A stretch of 64,000 nt of DNA from Sulfitobacter sp. D7 (GTDB taxonomy: Bacteria > Pseudomonadota > Alphaproteobacteria > Rhodobacterales > Rhodobacteraceae). Position 1 is the first letter of the stretch, and the number at the start of each line of letters is the position of its first letter. The DNA lies in NCBI RefSeq assembly GCF_003611275.1, contig NZ_CP020699.1, positions 1-64,000 of the forward strand, read 5' to 3'. Under the pieces are notes generated by a model, which had not been told where the DNA came from, did no database searches, and saw only the letters and a program-made list of their open reading frames with translations. The translations under genes were made by a program, and so were the position numbers. Shown piece by piece: positions 1-8,304 of the stretch.

Positions 1-100
1 AAAGTGTGCTGAGCTTTATATCAATTCACTTACTTGTGCGGATGTGCGACTATTAGGGGGATAGCATCGAATATTGACGATCTGATCAAGGTATCGCGAC

Positions 101-1504
101 ATGGACAAAAAGGTGGGCAGCTCCCTTCCGCCCTATTTCAACCTCGACCCACAGGCAGCAGCCGGGAAGCTGAGCGCCCCTGTAGACACCGCCCGATTCG
201 CGAAAGCCGCCGCTTTCGCAGGCCGTGGCAGGGCGGACCTTGCCAAAAGAGGTTATGCCCCAGATGGGCAAAAAAAGCTCCGAAAATTTTCCACTTGGGA
301 AATTTGCCGTTACCTCATCCCTGTGGCCCCAGCCCATTTGCGTAGAGTGCTAAACAAACATCCAGAGCTTCCCCAAGGGGAGGGTGCGGGGAATGCAAAA
401 CGGTTCAGCCTCGAAGAAATTTTAACCCTTCGGAACCACTTCGCGGAAGAGGGGGTCAGCAGCAAGGAATACCGCCCCTACCGCCCGAAAGGACTGCCTG
501 CGAAGGTGGTCGCGGTCGCTAACTTCAAGGGCGGCGTGGGCAAGACCTCAACAGCGGCGCATCTGGCGATGTCGGCGGCTTTGGACGGCTACAAAGTACT
601 TGTGGTCGACCTCGATTCCCAAGGTTCGATGACATCCATCATGGGCGGGCAGGTTCAGGACGAGTGGCAGACGATTTTCCCCCTGCTCGCGCGCGATTAC
701 GCCATGCAAGTTCAGGCCGAAAACCGCGTTCGCGCTGCGGCGGCGGAGCCTGAGATTCCCATGGATGAAACCTTGACCGAGGCGCTGACGATTTCGCTTA
801 AGGATGTCGTTCAAAAGACCCATTGGCCCAACATCGATCTGATTGGGGCGCAGCTCAATCTGTACTGGGCTGAGTTCCAGATTCCCGTTTGGCGGATGGC
901 CTTGCGGCATTGGGCACTGTGGGATGCGCTATCCTCGGCTTTGGATGCGGGGGGGGCGTTGGATGAATATGATATTATTTTGCTCGATACGCCCCCTGCC
1001 CTTGGCTATCTGACGATCAATGCGTTGGCGGCGGCTGATATCATCATGGTGCCCTTGGGCGCGTCCTTCTTGGAGTTCGATTCCACGGGGCGATTCTTTG
1101 ACATGCTGTACTCCACCTTCGCTTCGATCGAAGAGGGTGAGAATGCGGCGCGGCGGCGCGAAGGGCTGCCGGAGATGAAGTTTGAATGGGATGTGGTGCG
1201 GGCGATCATCACGCGGTTTGATGCCAGCCAGCAGACCGATCTGGCCAATGTGATTCAGGCCTATTTCGGCGATATGACCAACACCTACCGGCAGGAGTTT
1301 ACCGCGATGGTCGGACAGGCCGGAGAGAGTGTGAACGGAATTTACGAGGCGGATTACCGGGATTTCAACCGCGAGACTTACACGCGCGGTCGGGAGACGT
1401 TTGACCGGACCTATGCCGAGTTCAAAGAGATTTTGCTGGGCGCTTGGTGGCGCGATGATCAAGAACGGAAGGAGGCCGAGAATGGCGAAACGCAGACAGC
1501 TTGA
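101..1504 (+). CDS. parA: Plasmid partition ATPase ParA (RepA-like)
   Basis: P-loop ATPase that works with ParB and parS to segregate the replicon. The 467-residue protein has a long N-terminal region with a probable helix-turn-helix (about residues 58-120, starting KKLRKFSTWEICRYL), then the ATPase domain. The deviant Walker A motif KGGVGKTS is at about residues 143-150, and DLDSQGS and LLDTPPALGY follow. The extended N-terminus is typical of plasmid type Ib ParA proteins, which also bind DNA to autoregulate. It overlaps parB by 23 bp, so the two are surely co-transcribed. No repC follows parB, so this is not a RepABC operon; the replicase probably lies before base 1. The start is the first ATG of the frame, and the sequence upstream is too short to judge a promoter. 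Confidence 0.95.
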   Translation: MDKKVGSSLPPYFNLDPQAAAGKLSAPVDTARFAKAAAFAGRGRADLAKRGYAPDGQKKLRKFSTWEICRYLIPVAPAHLRRVLNKHPELPQGEGAGNAKRFSLEEILTLRNHFAEEGVSSKEYRPYRPKGLPAKVVAVANFKGGVGKTSTAAHLAMSAALDGYKVLVVDLDSQGSMTSIMGGQVQDEWQTIFPLLARDYAMQVQAENRVRAAAAEPEIPMDETLTEALTISLKDVVQKTHWPNIDLIGAQLNLYWAEFQIPVWRMALRHWALWDALSSALDAGGALDEYDIILLDTPPALGYLTINALAAADIIMVPLGASFLEFDSTGRFFDMLYSTFASIEEGENAARRREGLPEMKFEWDVVRAIITRFDASQQTDLANVIQAYFGDMTNTYRQEFTAMVGQAGESVNGIYEADYRDFNRETYTRGRETFDRTYAEFKEILLGAWWRDDQERKEAENGETQTA

Positions 1505-2564
1505 AGTCCCCTCGGCAGAGGCGCTTAAGGAAATCGAGGAAGGTTTCGCGCGCGAAACCTCTCGGGTTGGGACGCGAGCGCCGATCGCCGATGTGGCCGC
1601 CGATGCGGCCCGGCATAAAGACCCCCTGCCCCAGCATCTGCGCGAAGAAAATGCGCGGGACAAGGCGGATGCAAAGGCGCTGCGCTTGGCGCGGGAAAAG
1701 GGTCTCGTCCTGACGGAAGTGCCGTTGCATGAGATCACCGCAGACGCGCTGAGCCGTGACCGTTTGAAGATGGACGAAGAGGATCTGGCCGAGCTGCGGC
1801 GGTCGATTGCAGACCACGGGCTTCGGCTTCCGATTGAGGTTTTTGAGCCGTCCAATCCCGAGGCCGCTGGCAAATACGCCCTGATTTCCGGCTTCCGGCG
1901 CTTGGCTGCCATGCGCGAATTGAACGCGCTTTCGGGGGGGGAGCGGCATCAGACTATCCCGGCCTTTGTGCGCAAACCGGATACGCTGGCCGATGCGATC
2001 GTGGCGATGATCGAAGAGAATGAGGTCAGGACCGGACTTAGTCAGTATGAGCGTGGCCGTGCAGCAGCGATCACGGTGCATGACGGGGTTTTCGCAACTG
2101 TGGATGAGGCTGTGGCAACGCTGTTTTCATCGGCCAGCAAGGCGAAGCGGTCAAAGATTCGTTCCTTTGCCTTGGTGCACGAAGAGCTCGGCGACATGCT
2201 GCGTTTTGGCCCTGAACTGAGTGAGCGTCAGTGTCTGCGCATCGCGACCGGGGTGCGCGCGGGGCAAGGTGAGGCGATGCGTAGTGCCTTGGAAACCCAT
2301 GCTGTCGCGACGGCAGAAGATGAATGGGCGGTCTTGGAGCCGTTAATTGAGGCCGTCGAAGGCGTGGCCGCTGACCCCAAACGAGGCGGACGGCCGCGGA
2401 AGGTCGTGGAACGGTCTAAGCCGGTGAGCTTGGCCAATGATGTCACGATGGAGCGGGTCCGGACCGAGGATGGCTATGCCATTCGGATCCGGGGCGACCA
2501 TGTGAACGAAGAGATGATCGAGCTGGTGATGGACCGGATTAAATACCTTCTCGAAGAAATCTGA
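1482..2564 (+). CDS. parB: Partition protein ParB
   Basis: parS-binding partner of ParA, 360 residues. The start is the ATG inside the end of parA, preceded by a good Shine-Dalgarno (aacggaaggag). Near the middle the ParB N-terminal nuclease-fold motifs are visible: SGFRRLAAMREL (the GERRxRA-like box) and MIEENEVRTGLSQYERG. A helix-turn-helix region (KAKRSKIRSFALVHEEL) follows, then a linker and a C-terminal dimerisation part. A perfect 20-bp palindrome, a candidate parS, lies within the codons for residues of about 20-27 (GFARETSR), so coding and binding functions overlap. Two near-copies sit just after the stop codon. Confidence 0.93.
   Translation: MAKRRQLEVPSAEALKEIEEGFARETSRVGTRAPIADVAADAARHKDPLPQHLREENARDKADAKALRLAREKGLVLTEVPLHEITADALSRDRLKMDEEDLAELRRSIADHGLRLPIEVFEPSNPEAAGKYALISGFRRLAAMRELNALSGGERHQTIPAFVRKPDTLADAIVAMIEENEVRTGLSQYERGRAAAITVHDGVFATVDEAVATLFSSASKAKRSKIRSFALVHEELGDMLRFGPELSERQCLRIATGVRAGQGEAMRSALETHAVATAEDEWAVLEPLIEAVEGVAADPKRGGRPRKVVERSKPVSLANDVTMERVRTEDGYAIRIRGDHVNEEMIELVMDRIKYLLEEI
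1541..1560. promoter_or_regulatory. parS-like palindrome inside parB
   Basis: AGGTTTCGCGCGCGAAACCT is a perfect 20-bp palindrome within the 5' part of parB. Two more copies of the GGTTTCGC-GCGAAACC core occur right after parB. Repeated palindromes of this kind beside parAB are the usual form of plasmid centromeres. Assignment as parS is inference from position and repetition. Confidence 0.75.
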
Positions 2565-2571
2565 TATAATA

Positions 2572-2599
2572 GGGGAGGTTTCGCGTGCGAAACCTCCCC
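2572..2599. promoter_or_regulatory. parS-like palindrome downstream of parB, copy 2
   Basis: A 28-bp inverted repeat with arms GGGGAGGTTTCGC and GCGAAACCTCCCC and one mismatch pair at the centre. It begins 7 bp after the parB stop codon and shares the core of the palindrome in parB. It could also slow transcription at the operon end, but no T-run follows. Confidence 0.72.
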
Positions 2600-2619
2600 G
2601 TTTCCCGGCGAGCCTCATA

Positions 2620-2637
2620 GGTTTCGCACGCGAAACC
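2620..2637. promoter_or_regulatory. parS-like palindrome downstream of parB, copy 3
   Basis: GGTTTCGCACGCGAAACC is an 18-bp inverted repeat with a single central mismatch, 20 bp after copy 2. It has the same core as the other two copies. Confidence 0.72.
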
Positions 2638-2729
2638 CCCTGCCCCAACCCCCTAGCGTACGCTGCTTTAGCAGATGGTTAATCCGCGCCTTCGATGCTG
2701 AATTCCTCAGTTTTTCAAAGGAGGCCGCG

Positions 2730-2999
2730 ATGCCCATTCTCGATATCTTCGACGATCACCACAACGGATTGACCGGGCCCATCTGCGGTGGGTTTGACGT
2801 GACGCCCGATGACGCGACCGACCTTCCGCAGATGACCCGCGGCGTCATGGTCGGCTCGGTCGGGGATGTGGCGGTGGTTCTGAAGAGCGGGGATGCGATC
2901 ACCCTGCCCGCTTTGTCGCCCGGCGTGATCTATCCTGTCCGTATCACGCGGGTGCTGGCGACGGGGACGACGGCGTCGGGCATCAAGGGGTTGATTTGA
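2730..2999 (+). CDS. Spike base protein, RCAP_Rcc01079 (GhsA-like) family
   Basis: Small (89 residues) protein resembling the base of the head spike of the Rhodobacter capsulatus gene transfer agent, rcc01079/GhsA. Visible family features are VTPDDATDLPQMTRGVMVG near the middle, a GDVAVVLKSGD strand pair, and the C-terminal VRITRVLATGTTASGI. A strong Shine-Dalgarno (aaaggagg) precedes the ATG. The stop overlaps the start of the next gene by one base (TGATG), matching the paired arrangement of ghsA and ghsB. No capsid, portal, tail or other GTA gene is in the window, so this is a spike module separated from a virion cluster. Family assignment is by recalled sequence pattern; function on this replicon is inference. 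Confidence 0.82.
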   Translation: MPILDIFDDHHNGLTGPICGGFDVTPDDATDLPQMTRGVMVGSVGDVAVVLKSGDAITLPALSPGVIYPVRITRVLATGTTASGIKGLI

Positions 3000-4342
3000 T
3001 GCTGGGGGTCGGATTGAGCCCATTTGCGCCGTACCGTAACCGGGTACCTATCGATTTTCCGGCGGGGTTTAGTTGGGACCGTGTGCGCTTTGATTTCGAC
3101 ATTGAACAGATCGGCGGTGCCTATCGTGCGGCGGTAGAGCCCCGTGATCTGGTCGATCCCGGGATTTGGACCGGCGCGGCGCTGCATGTGGATGGCGCCG
3201 CCGGCGATGATGGCAACAGTGGCGTGGGCGCGCAGGACGGTGATTTCGCCAGTGCCAAGCGGACGATTCATGCGGCTTTCACGGCAGGCAACGCGACGGG
3301 CGCGGCCTATCGGGTTCTGGTTAAGGCGGGCGACTATGCGGAGGCGGCATTCACTCGCAACGGCAATGATGAACCGAACCAGCCCGTTGCCGTGATCGGC
3401 TGGGGCGGCCCACTGCGCTATCGTGCTGGGCCGTTCAATGTGGTTTGGAACGATGCGGGCGGGACATATACGGCGACTGAAAGCTCGGTACGCCGGGTGT
3501 TTCGCTGCGATCTGCTGACCGCCGAAGGGCATTATACCGAGTTGAGCGAAGCTGCGGATGTGGCCAGCTGCGCGGCGGCGCAGAATACATGGGTGCATGA
3601 CGGGACATTGCTGCATGTGAATGTCGGCGGCGCGCCGGGGGCGGGAGATATTGCGGTGATCCGGTCCTTTCACGGGGCGCGGTTCATGACGCATGACAAG
3701 GATTTCTACCTTGAAAATGTGTATTGTGAGGGTGGAATCAGCGGGGCGCTGCATTTCGATGCGGTGGCGGCGCGCAACATCGTTGGGGTGAACTGTTCGT
3801 TCCGCTATTCCGCGCCATCGAGCCCGACGGCCTTGCAGGATGCCGCACGGGTGCGGCGGACGGATGGTTTGGTGGCCTTTTTCGATTGTGATGCTTCGGG
3901 CGGGGCGAAGGACGGCTGGTCTTTCCATGAGGACGGCACGGCGGGGATGCATGTGTTGTTGCAGGACTGTTCCGGCTGGCGCAATGGGTTCAGCACGGCG
4001 ACGTCCTGCAATGGGTTTACCAGCCATGACGGGGTGCGGGCGATCCTGTTGGGCGGCAACTTTGGGCTGTCGCGCAATGGGACCGAGGTGCATGTGATCC
4101 AATCGACCGAGACTTGGGCGGCGGGCTGTCGCGCCGTGGCACGGGATGTGGACGGCACATCGGTCGCGTTCAAATGCTCGAACGATGCGCTGATGTGGTT
4201 GCAAGATTGCGCGGGCGACGCGGCGGGGCAGGCGGAGAACTACGCCTTGCAGGCCAATGCGGGCACGGTTTTCACGCGGGGGTTTTCGGCGCTGGCGGGG
4301 GGCGTGGATGTGACTTCGGGCGGCTCTGTAATGCTGTTTTGA
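2999..4342 (+). CDS. Parallel beta-helix spike protein (GhsB-like)
   Basis: A 447-residue protein with the look of a right-handed parallel beta-helix receptor-binding or tail-spike protein. It has no signal peptide, an N-terminal adaptor part (about 1-55), then many short Gly/Asp/Asn-rich strands and turns (AALHVDGAAGDDGNSG, VLVKAGDYAEAAFTRNGND, FYLENVYCEGG, VALQDC-like repeats). In R. capsulatus the equivalent GhsB fibre sits on GhsA and binds capsular polysaccharide. Here the gene is coupled to the spike base gene and lies beside a polysaccharide operon read from the other strand; its 3' end overlaps the last gene of that operon by about 100 bp. The ATG at 2999 was preferred to the TTG just before it because of the TGATG coupling. 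Confidence 0.75.
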   Translation: MLGVGLSPFAPYRNRVPIDFPAGFSWDRVRFDFDIEQIGGAYRAAVEPRDLVDPGIWTGAALHVDGAAGDDGNSGVGAQDGDFASAKRTIHAAFTAGNATGAAYRVLVKAGDYAEAAFTRNGNDEPNQPVAVIGWGGPLRYRAGPFNVVWNDAGGTYTATESSVRRVFRCDLLTAEGHYTELSEAADVASCAAAQNTWVHDGTLLHVNVGGAPGAGDIAVIRSFHGARFMTHDKDFYLENVYCEGGISGALHFDAVAARNIVGVNCSFRYSAPSSPTALQDAARVRRTDGLVAFFDCDASGGAKDGWSFHEDGTAGMHVLLQDCSGWRNGFSTATSCNGFTSHDGVRAILLGGNFGLSRNGTEVHVIQSTETWAAGCRAVARDVDGTSVAFKCSNDALMWLQDCAGDAAGQAENYALQANAGTVFTRGFSALAGGVDVTSGGSVMLF

Positions 4343-5412
4343 GACAGGCGGTTGGCCAATTCCTTCCAATCCGGCACCGCCTCGGGGGCGCGTTTCCAGG
4401 TTTCGCAGCGGTCCAGCGCTTGTGGGCTGTTGTAGCCGACGATCGAGGGGACGCTCGGGTGGCAGAGCCGGTCTGGCCCGAGGGTTGGCAGCCCGTGATA
4501 GCGGTAGAGCAGGATGCGGTTGGAGTTGGTCGTTTGATAGGCGACGCCCGGCTCGTTGCGATAGGGGGCGAGGCCGATATCGGCGTGGGCGATATGCGCG
4601 CGGGTGGTTTCGAAGTCCTGCTCGCCGTGCCATGTGATGTTGGGCCGGGCAGGCGGTGTTTCCCGCAGGCGGCCGAGGACGTGGATCTGCCACCGGGGCC
4701 GGGCGTCCGCAAGTCGGGTGAGGGCGGCGGTATCGAGCAGGGTAGTGCCTGCGCAGACAGCGATGGGGCCGGGGCGCGGCCGAGGGTAAGGGTCAGCAGT
4801 GCTGACCTTTAGGTTTGCATGGGGGATACCGATGGGATCAAGGGTGACATTGGGGTGATCCGCGAAACGGGCGGCGATATGGGGGCTGGCGGTGCTAATG
4901 CGGGTGAAGGGACGGTGATCCCGCTCGGCCCGAAGGAGGATATCCGGGGCGTTTAGCAATCGGATGTCGTCTGATACACGGTAAATGCGGGCGGCCTGCG
5001 GGGCTTGTTCGGCCAGCAGAGGGCCGAGCAGGACCGGCGGGCCGCTTTCGCATATGACGAGGTCCGCTTGGGCCAAGGGTGTGCGCAAGCGGCGGCGCCA
5101 GTGGTTGGTAAAGAGCCGGTAGCTTGGTTCGAGCCATCGGTTGAGCGTCGCGCTTTTGGTTTTGACCGGATGGACCGGCGGCAGGCTGTAGATCGACGTG
5201 AGATTTGGGCCATGGTGGTGGGTGCCATAGTGCGGTGGCTTGTCGAGGGCGGCCAGGCGGACATCGCCAAAAACCTTGGAAAGCCAGCTATAGCCGACGG
5301 TCACATGGGTCATATGCCAGCCCGCCCCGCGCAGGTGGTGCGAGACCCAAAGCATGCTGGGGCGGCGTTTTTGAAAAGGGAAATGCCCCGTCAGGAGAAC
5401 CGCGCGTTTCAT
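4240..5412 (-). CDS. Glycosyltransferase, GumK (GT70)-like
   Basis: Cytoplasmic glycosyltransferase of about 390 residues, last gene of the minus-strand polysaccharide operon. The N-terminus (MKRAVLLTGHFPFQKRRPSM, then VTVGYSWLSKVFGD) resembles GumK, the xanthan glucuronosyltransferase, and the C-terminal half has a GT-B nucleotide-sugar region (DIGLAPYRNEPG, then LLYRYHGLPTLG). The start is the ATG overlapping the flippase stop (ATGA); an in-frame extension upstream is out of place. The last ~35 codons overlap the 3' end of the spike gene on the other strand, and this tail is low-complexity. Transfer of a uronic acid is a guess from family resemblance; a glycosyltransferase role is firm. Confidence 0.75.
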   Translation of the reverse strand: MKRAVLLTGHFPFQKRRPSMLWVSHHLRGAGWHMTHVTVGYSWLSKVFGDVRLAALDKPPHYGTHHHGPNLTSIYSLPPVHPVKTKSATLNRWLEPSYRLFTNHWRRRLRTPLAQADLVICESGPPVLLGPLLAEQAPQAARIYRVSDDIRLLNAPDILLRAERDHRPFTRISTASPHIAARFADHPNVTLDPIGIPHANLKVSTADPYPRPRPGPIAVCAGTTLLDTAALTRLADARPRWQIHVLGRLRETPPARPNITWHGEQDFETTRAHIAHADIGLAPYRNEPGVAYQTTNSNRILLYRYHGLPTLGPDRLCHPSVPSIVGYNSPQALDRCETWKRAPEAVPDWKELANRLSQNSITEPPEVTSTPPASAENPRVKTVPALACKA

Positions 5413-6731
5413 GTGGCTGTCTGCCTGTTGGGGATGAGAAGAAGCGCGCCGTAGAGGGCGCTTCCTAAGACGATCTGGGCCGGGGCGGGCAGGGGGGGCA
5501 GCAGGGCGAAAAGCGCCGCCACGGCAGCCGCAGCGCAGAGGGGCGGGGCGAGGGGTGATAGGGCGGACGCTGTGAGGCCGAGACGCGGCAGGGCACGGGT
5601 GAGATGCCACAGGGCGGTTAGGAACGCCGCGAGGCTGATGGAGGCAGCGAGGGCCGTGGGGGTCAGCGCGAAGGCGGCGAAAGTGCAGCACAGGGGCAAC
5701 AAGAGCGCCGCGCGTTGAAGCATCAGGCGGGTGTGACCCGCGGCGATGAGGGCTTGGTTAATTGGCATCAGCAGAGCGGACAGGAGGCCGAAACCCGCGA
5801 GGGCGATGAGGATCGGGGTGGCGGGGCCTGCGGGGGCCTGGCCGATGAGCAGGGCGAGCGCCTGCGGAGCCGCGAGGAGGGTGGCCCCCCAGACCCATAG
5901 GCCGAGCGTGGCGATAAGGCGCAAGTGTGTCGGCAGGACGGCGGCGCGTTGCGGGGCCGATAGCTGACGAAGCTGGGGGAGAGCCAGGAAGCGCAAGGGG
6001 GAAAGGGTGAGGGCTTCGATCAGGCTCAGTATCCGGGTCGCGATTTGAAAGGCACCGGCGGCGGGAAGGCCAAAGACGAGCGCGGTGGCGAGTTGCATGA
6101 GCGGGAACAGGGCGGCGCTCAGGAAATCTCGGGCCGCGATCTCGATGACCAATTCGGCTAGGCGCCTCTGGTAGCGCCATTTCGGGAGGCTTTTGGGGCG
6201 CCATTTGGCGAGATGGCAGGACAGCGCCGCGTTCGTGGCCGCATGTGTTGTGGCGAAGGTCACCAAGGCCCAAGGGCCGCTGCCAATCGATAGCATCCAG
6301 ACCGCTAGGGCCGCGGCGATGGATTGGCTGAACATGCTCCGCAGCGCGAGGGCGCGGAGATGGAGGTCGCGGCGCAGGATGCCTTCGGAAACGGCGCCGA
6401 GGGCGTTGAAAAGGGGGATCACGCTGAGAGCGATGAGCAGCGGCGCATCGAGCGCGGCGCCGAGGCCGGCGAAACCGAGCGATAGGACGATGCCGCCGCC
6501 TAGCGACATAGCAAATAGCGCGTCCCGGCGGCGTTGGCGGGGGGCGAGAATGATCACGCTTTCCCCGATGCCGGCTTTGTGCAGACCTTGGGTTAGCCGG
6601 ATGGGGGCGAAGGCGGTGGCGAAAGCCCCAAGTTCGGCCAAGGAGAGAAAGCGCGCGGCGATCAGGAAGAGACCCGCGTGGATCCCGACACGGCTCCATT
6701 GCAGGGCGAAAGACCAGAAACGGGGGCTCAC
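5409..6731 (-). CDS. Lipid-linked oligosaccharide flippase, Wzx-like (MOP superfamily)
   Basis: Integral inner-membrane protein of about 440 residues with some twelve hydrophobic segments. It would flip undecaprenyl-linked repeat units to the periplasm for Wzy polymerisation. The N-terminus (WSRVGIHAGLFLIAARFLSL) and GIGESVII region resemble MOP polysaccharide exporters. The GTG start at 6731 overlaps the acyltransferase stop (GTGA), and its own stop overlaps the next ATG (ATGA), so it is translationally coupled on both sides. An upstream in-frame ATG would run through the acyltransferase gene and was rejected. Confidence 0.85.
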   Translation of the reverse strand: MSPRFWSFALQWSRVGIHAGLFLIAARFLSLAELGAFATAFAPIRLTQGLHKAGIGESVIILAPRQRRRDALFAMSLGGGIVLSLGFAGLGAALDAPLLIALSVIPLFNALGAVSEGILRRDLHLRALALRSMFSQSIAAALAVWMLSIGSGPWALVTFATTHAATNAALSCHLAKWRPKSLPKWRYQRRLAELVIEIAARDFLSAALFPLMQLATALVFGLPAAGAFQIATRILSLIEALTLSPLRFLALPQLRQLSAPQRAAVLPTHLRLIATLGLWVWGATLLAAPQALALLIGQAPAGPATPILIALAGFGLLSALLMPINQALIAAGHTRLMLQRAALLLPLCCTFAAFALTPTALAASISLAAFLTALWHLTRALPRLGLTASALSPLAPPLCAAAAVAALFALLPPLPAPAQIVLGSALYGALLLIPNRQTAT

Positions 6732-7741
6732 GCGGGGGCTGCCTTGGCGGTTTGGCGGACCTTTAGAAAAGGCCGCTCTAGGAACAGATGGCTGAGGATG
6801 CCAAGGCCGAGCGCAAGAAGGCAGGTTGTGCCGACGTAGACCCAAGCGCCGAGGGGCGTTGCAGGGAGGAGTGGCAGGAGCAGGACGGTTGCCGCGCGTA
6901 GGGCGAAGCGGTGCGAGAGGTAAAGGGCATAGGAGGCATCTCCGAGCAGTTGTCCGGGGGCCATGCGGGTAGGGCAGAAAAGCGTGCCTGCTGCGACGAT
7001 CAGCGCGGCGGGCACGCCGGCGGCGAGAAAGCGGGGCAGGGGGAGCGGATCGAGTGTGATGAGAAGGGCGAAGCCGAGAGCCAAGAAAGCGGTGCAGAGG
7101 ATCGGATCGGGCCGGGTCCAGCCGCTTTGCCAGAGGCGGGCGAGGGCGATGCCGAAGAGAAATTCAAGGACCAGTGGGTTTGTCCAGAAGGCAAGTGGCG
7201 GGAGGTGAAAGCCTATCGTCAGCCCGAGTGTGGCTAGGGCGATCAACAGGCCCGAAACCGCCAGCAGGGGCCGGGGGAGCGCGAGGCAGAGGGCCATGAG
7301 CGCATAGAAAAAGACTTCATAATTCAGGGTCCAGCCGAGGGACAGGACCGGCGCGATGCGTCCGTCGGGGCGGGCGTAGGGAATGAACGTGTAAGAACTG
7401 ATGATCTGCGCAGGGTCGAGCGGCGTATCCTTGACGGCACCGGGCATCAGTAGCAGCGCCATGACCATCAGCGTGGTGAAAAGATAGTAAAGCGGGGCAA
7501 CGCGCAGCAGACGCCGCCAGAGAAAGGCCCGCGGGCGGCCGATATAGCGCTGCGCTGAGAGGGTGATGACAAAGCCGGAAATGACGAAGAAAATATCGAC
7601 GCCCCTCGTCCATGGCATGGCGTCCCCGGGCAGGGGGAGGGCGAAATAGTGCTCTGCCTCGGCCAAGACATGGCCGATGAGGACCATCAGCGCGGCGAGC
7701 CCGCGAAGGGCTTGGAGGCCGGGGAGCCTAGGCGCGTTCAT
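6728..7741 (-). CDS. Acyltransferase family 3 (OafA/YrhL-like), polysaccharide O-acylation
   Basis: Multi-pass membrane acyltransferase of 337 residues that would add acetyl or other acyl groups to sugar residues. Family hallmarks are the N-terminal GLQALRGLAALMVLIGH with its conserved R and H, RGVDIFFVISGFVI in the second segment, and FLWRRLLRVAPLYY before the third. About ten hydrophobic segments follow. Its start overlaps the end of the polymerase gene by 14 bp. It lies downstream of the IS insertion in the operon, so its expression may be reduced. Confidence 0.9.
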   Translation of the reverse strand: MNAPRLPGLQALRGLAALMVLIGHVLAEAEHYFALPLPGDAMPWTRGVDIFFVISGFVITLSAQRYIGRPRAFLWRRLLRVAPLYYLFTTLMVMALLLMPGAVKDTPLDPAQIISSYTFIPYARPDGRIAPVLSLGWTLNYEVFFYALMALCLALPRPLLAVSGLLIALATLGLTIGFHLPPLAFWTNPLVLEFLFGIALARLWQSGWTRPDPILCTAFLALGFALLITLDPLPLPRFLAAGVPAALIVAAGTLFCPTRMAPGQLLGDASYALYLSHRFALRAATVLLLPLLPATPLGAWVYVGTTCLLALGLGILSHLFLERPFLKVRQTAKAAPA

Positions 7742-8296
7742 GGCGGGGTCGCTTTGCGTGCGGCTGGGTTCGTTGAGAGGTGAAGAGCGTTATCTGCCGG
7801 ACCAGACTGTCGGGCAGCGGTGGGCACTGTGGGAGCGGCTTGCGACGGGAGCGAAACAAAAGCGGGCCTGGCTGGGGCCGTGGGGCGTGTTGCTGGGTGA
7901 CAAGTTTTAGAAGGGATGAGATAAGAACGAGTGAAAACAACAGGTTCTGATGCGTCAGGTAAACGGAATGGCTGGAAAATAGAAGTGTTGCGCCGATCTG
8001 AGCATAGGCCAAGGCGAAGCCGAGTGAATGCCGCGCTTTGATGAAAAGCCCCCGGATCACGAAGCCCACAAATGCAAGAAAAAACGCCCCGAGCACCGGG
8101 CCGAAATCGACGTAGGCCGCGGTGAGGAGGGGAAATTCACCGCCGCCCAACACCTCTTGCAACGCATTGAGGCGGGGGGCGAGGATATGGGCGAAATACC
8201 CGTCGGTGACGGTGAGAAACATCACGCCCTCAAGGCTCAAGCCGCCCCATGTATGCGGAATCTCGACCGCGAGGGGGGCGAAGCTGTTCCACATGT

Positions 8297-8304
8297 CATT
8301 GATT
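8297..8304. repeat. Target-site duplication of the IS (left copy)
   Basis: CATTGATT directly abuts the left inverted repeat and matches the copy at 9705-9712. Confidence 0.92.

Noticed and set aside
929..1912. A 327-codon minus-strand frame opposite parA/parB
   Set aside because: Shadow of two well-supported overlapping genes; no domain or ribosome site.
101..2564. RepABC replication operon
   Set aside because: No repC follows parB; spike genes do. The ParA and ParB fit a partition pair whose replicase lies elsewhere.
2930..4693. A 587-codon open frame on the minus strand opposite the spike gene
   Set aside because: It has Arg/Pro/Ala-rich low-complexity content, no domain, and lies fully opposite a better gene. 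It is a product of high-GC codon structure.
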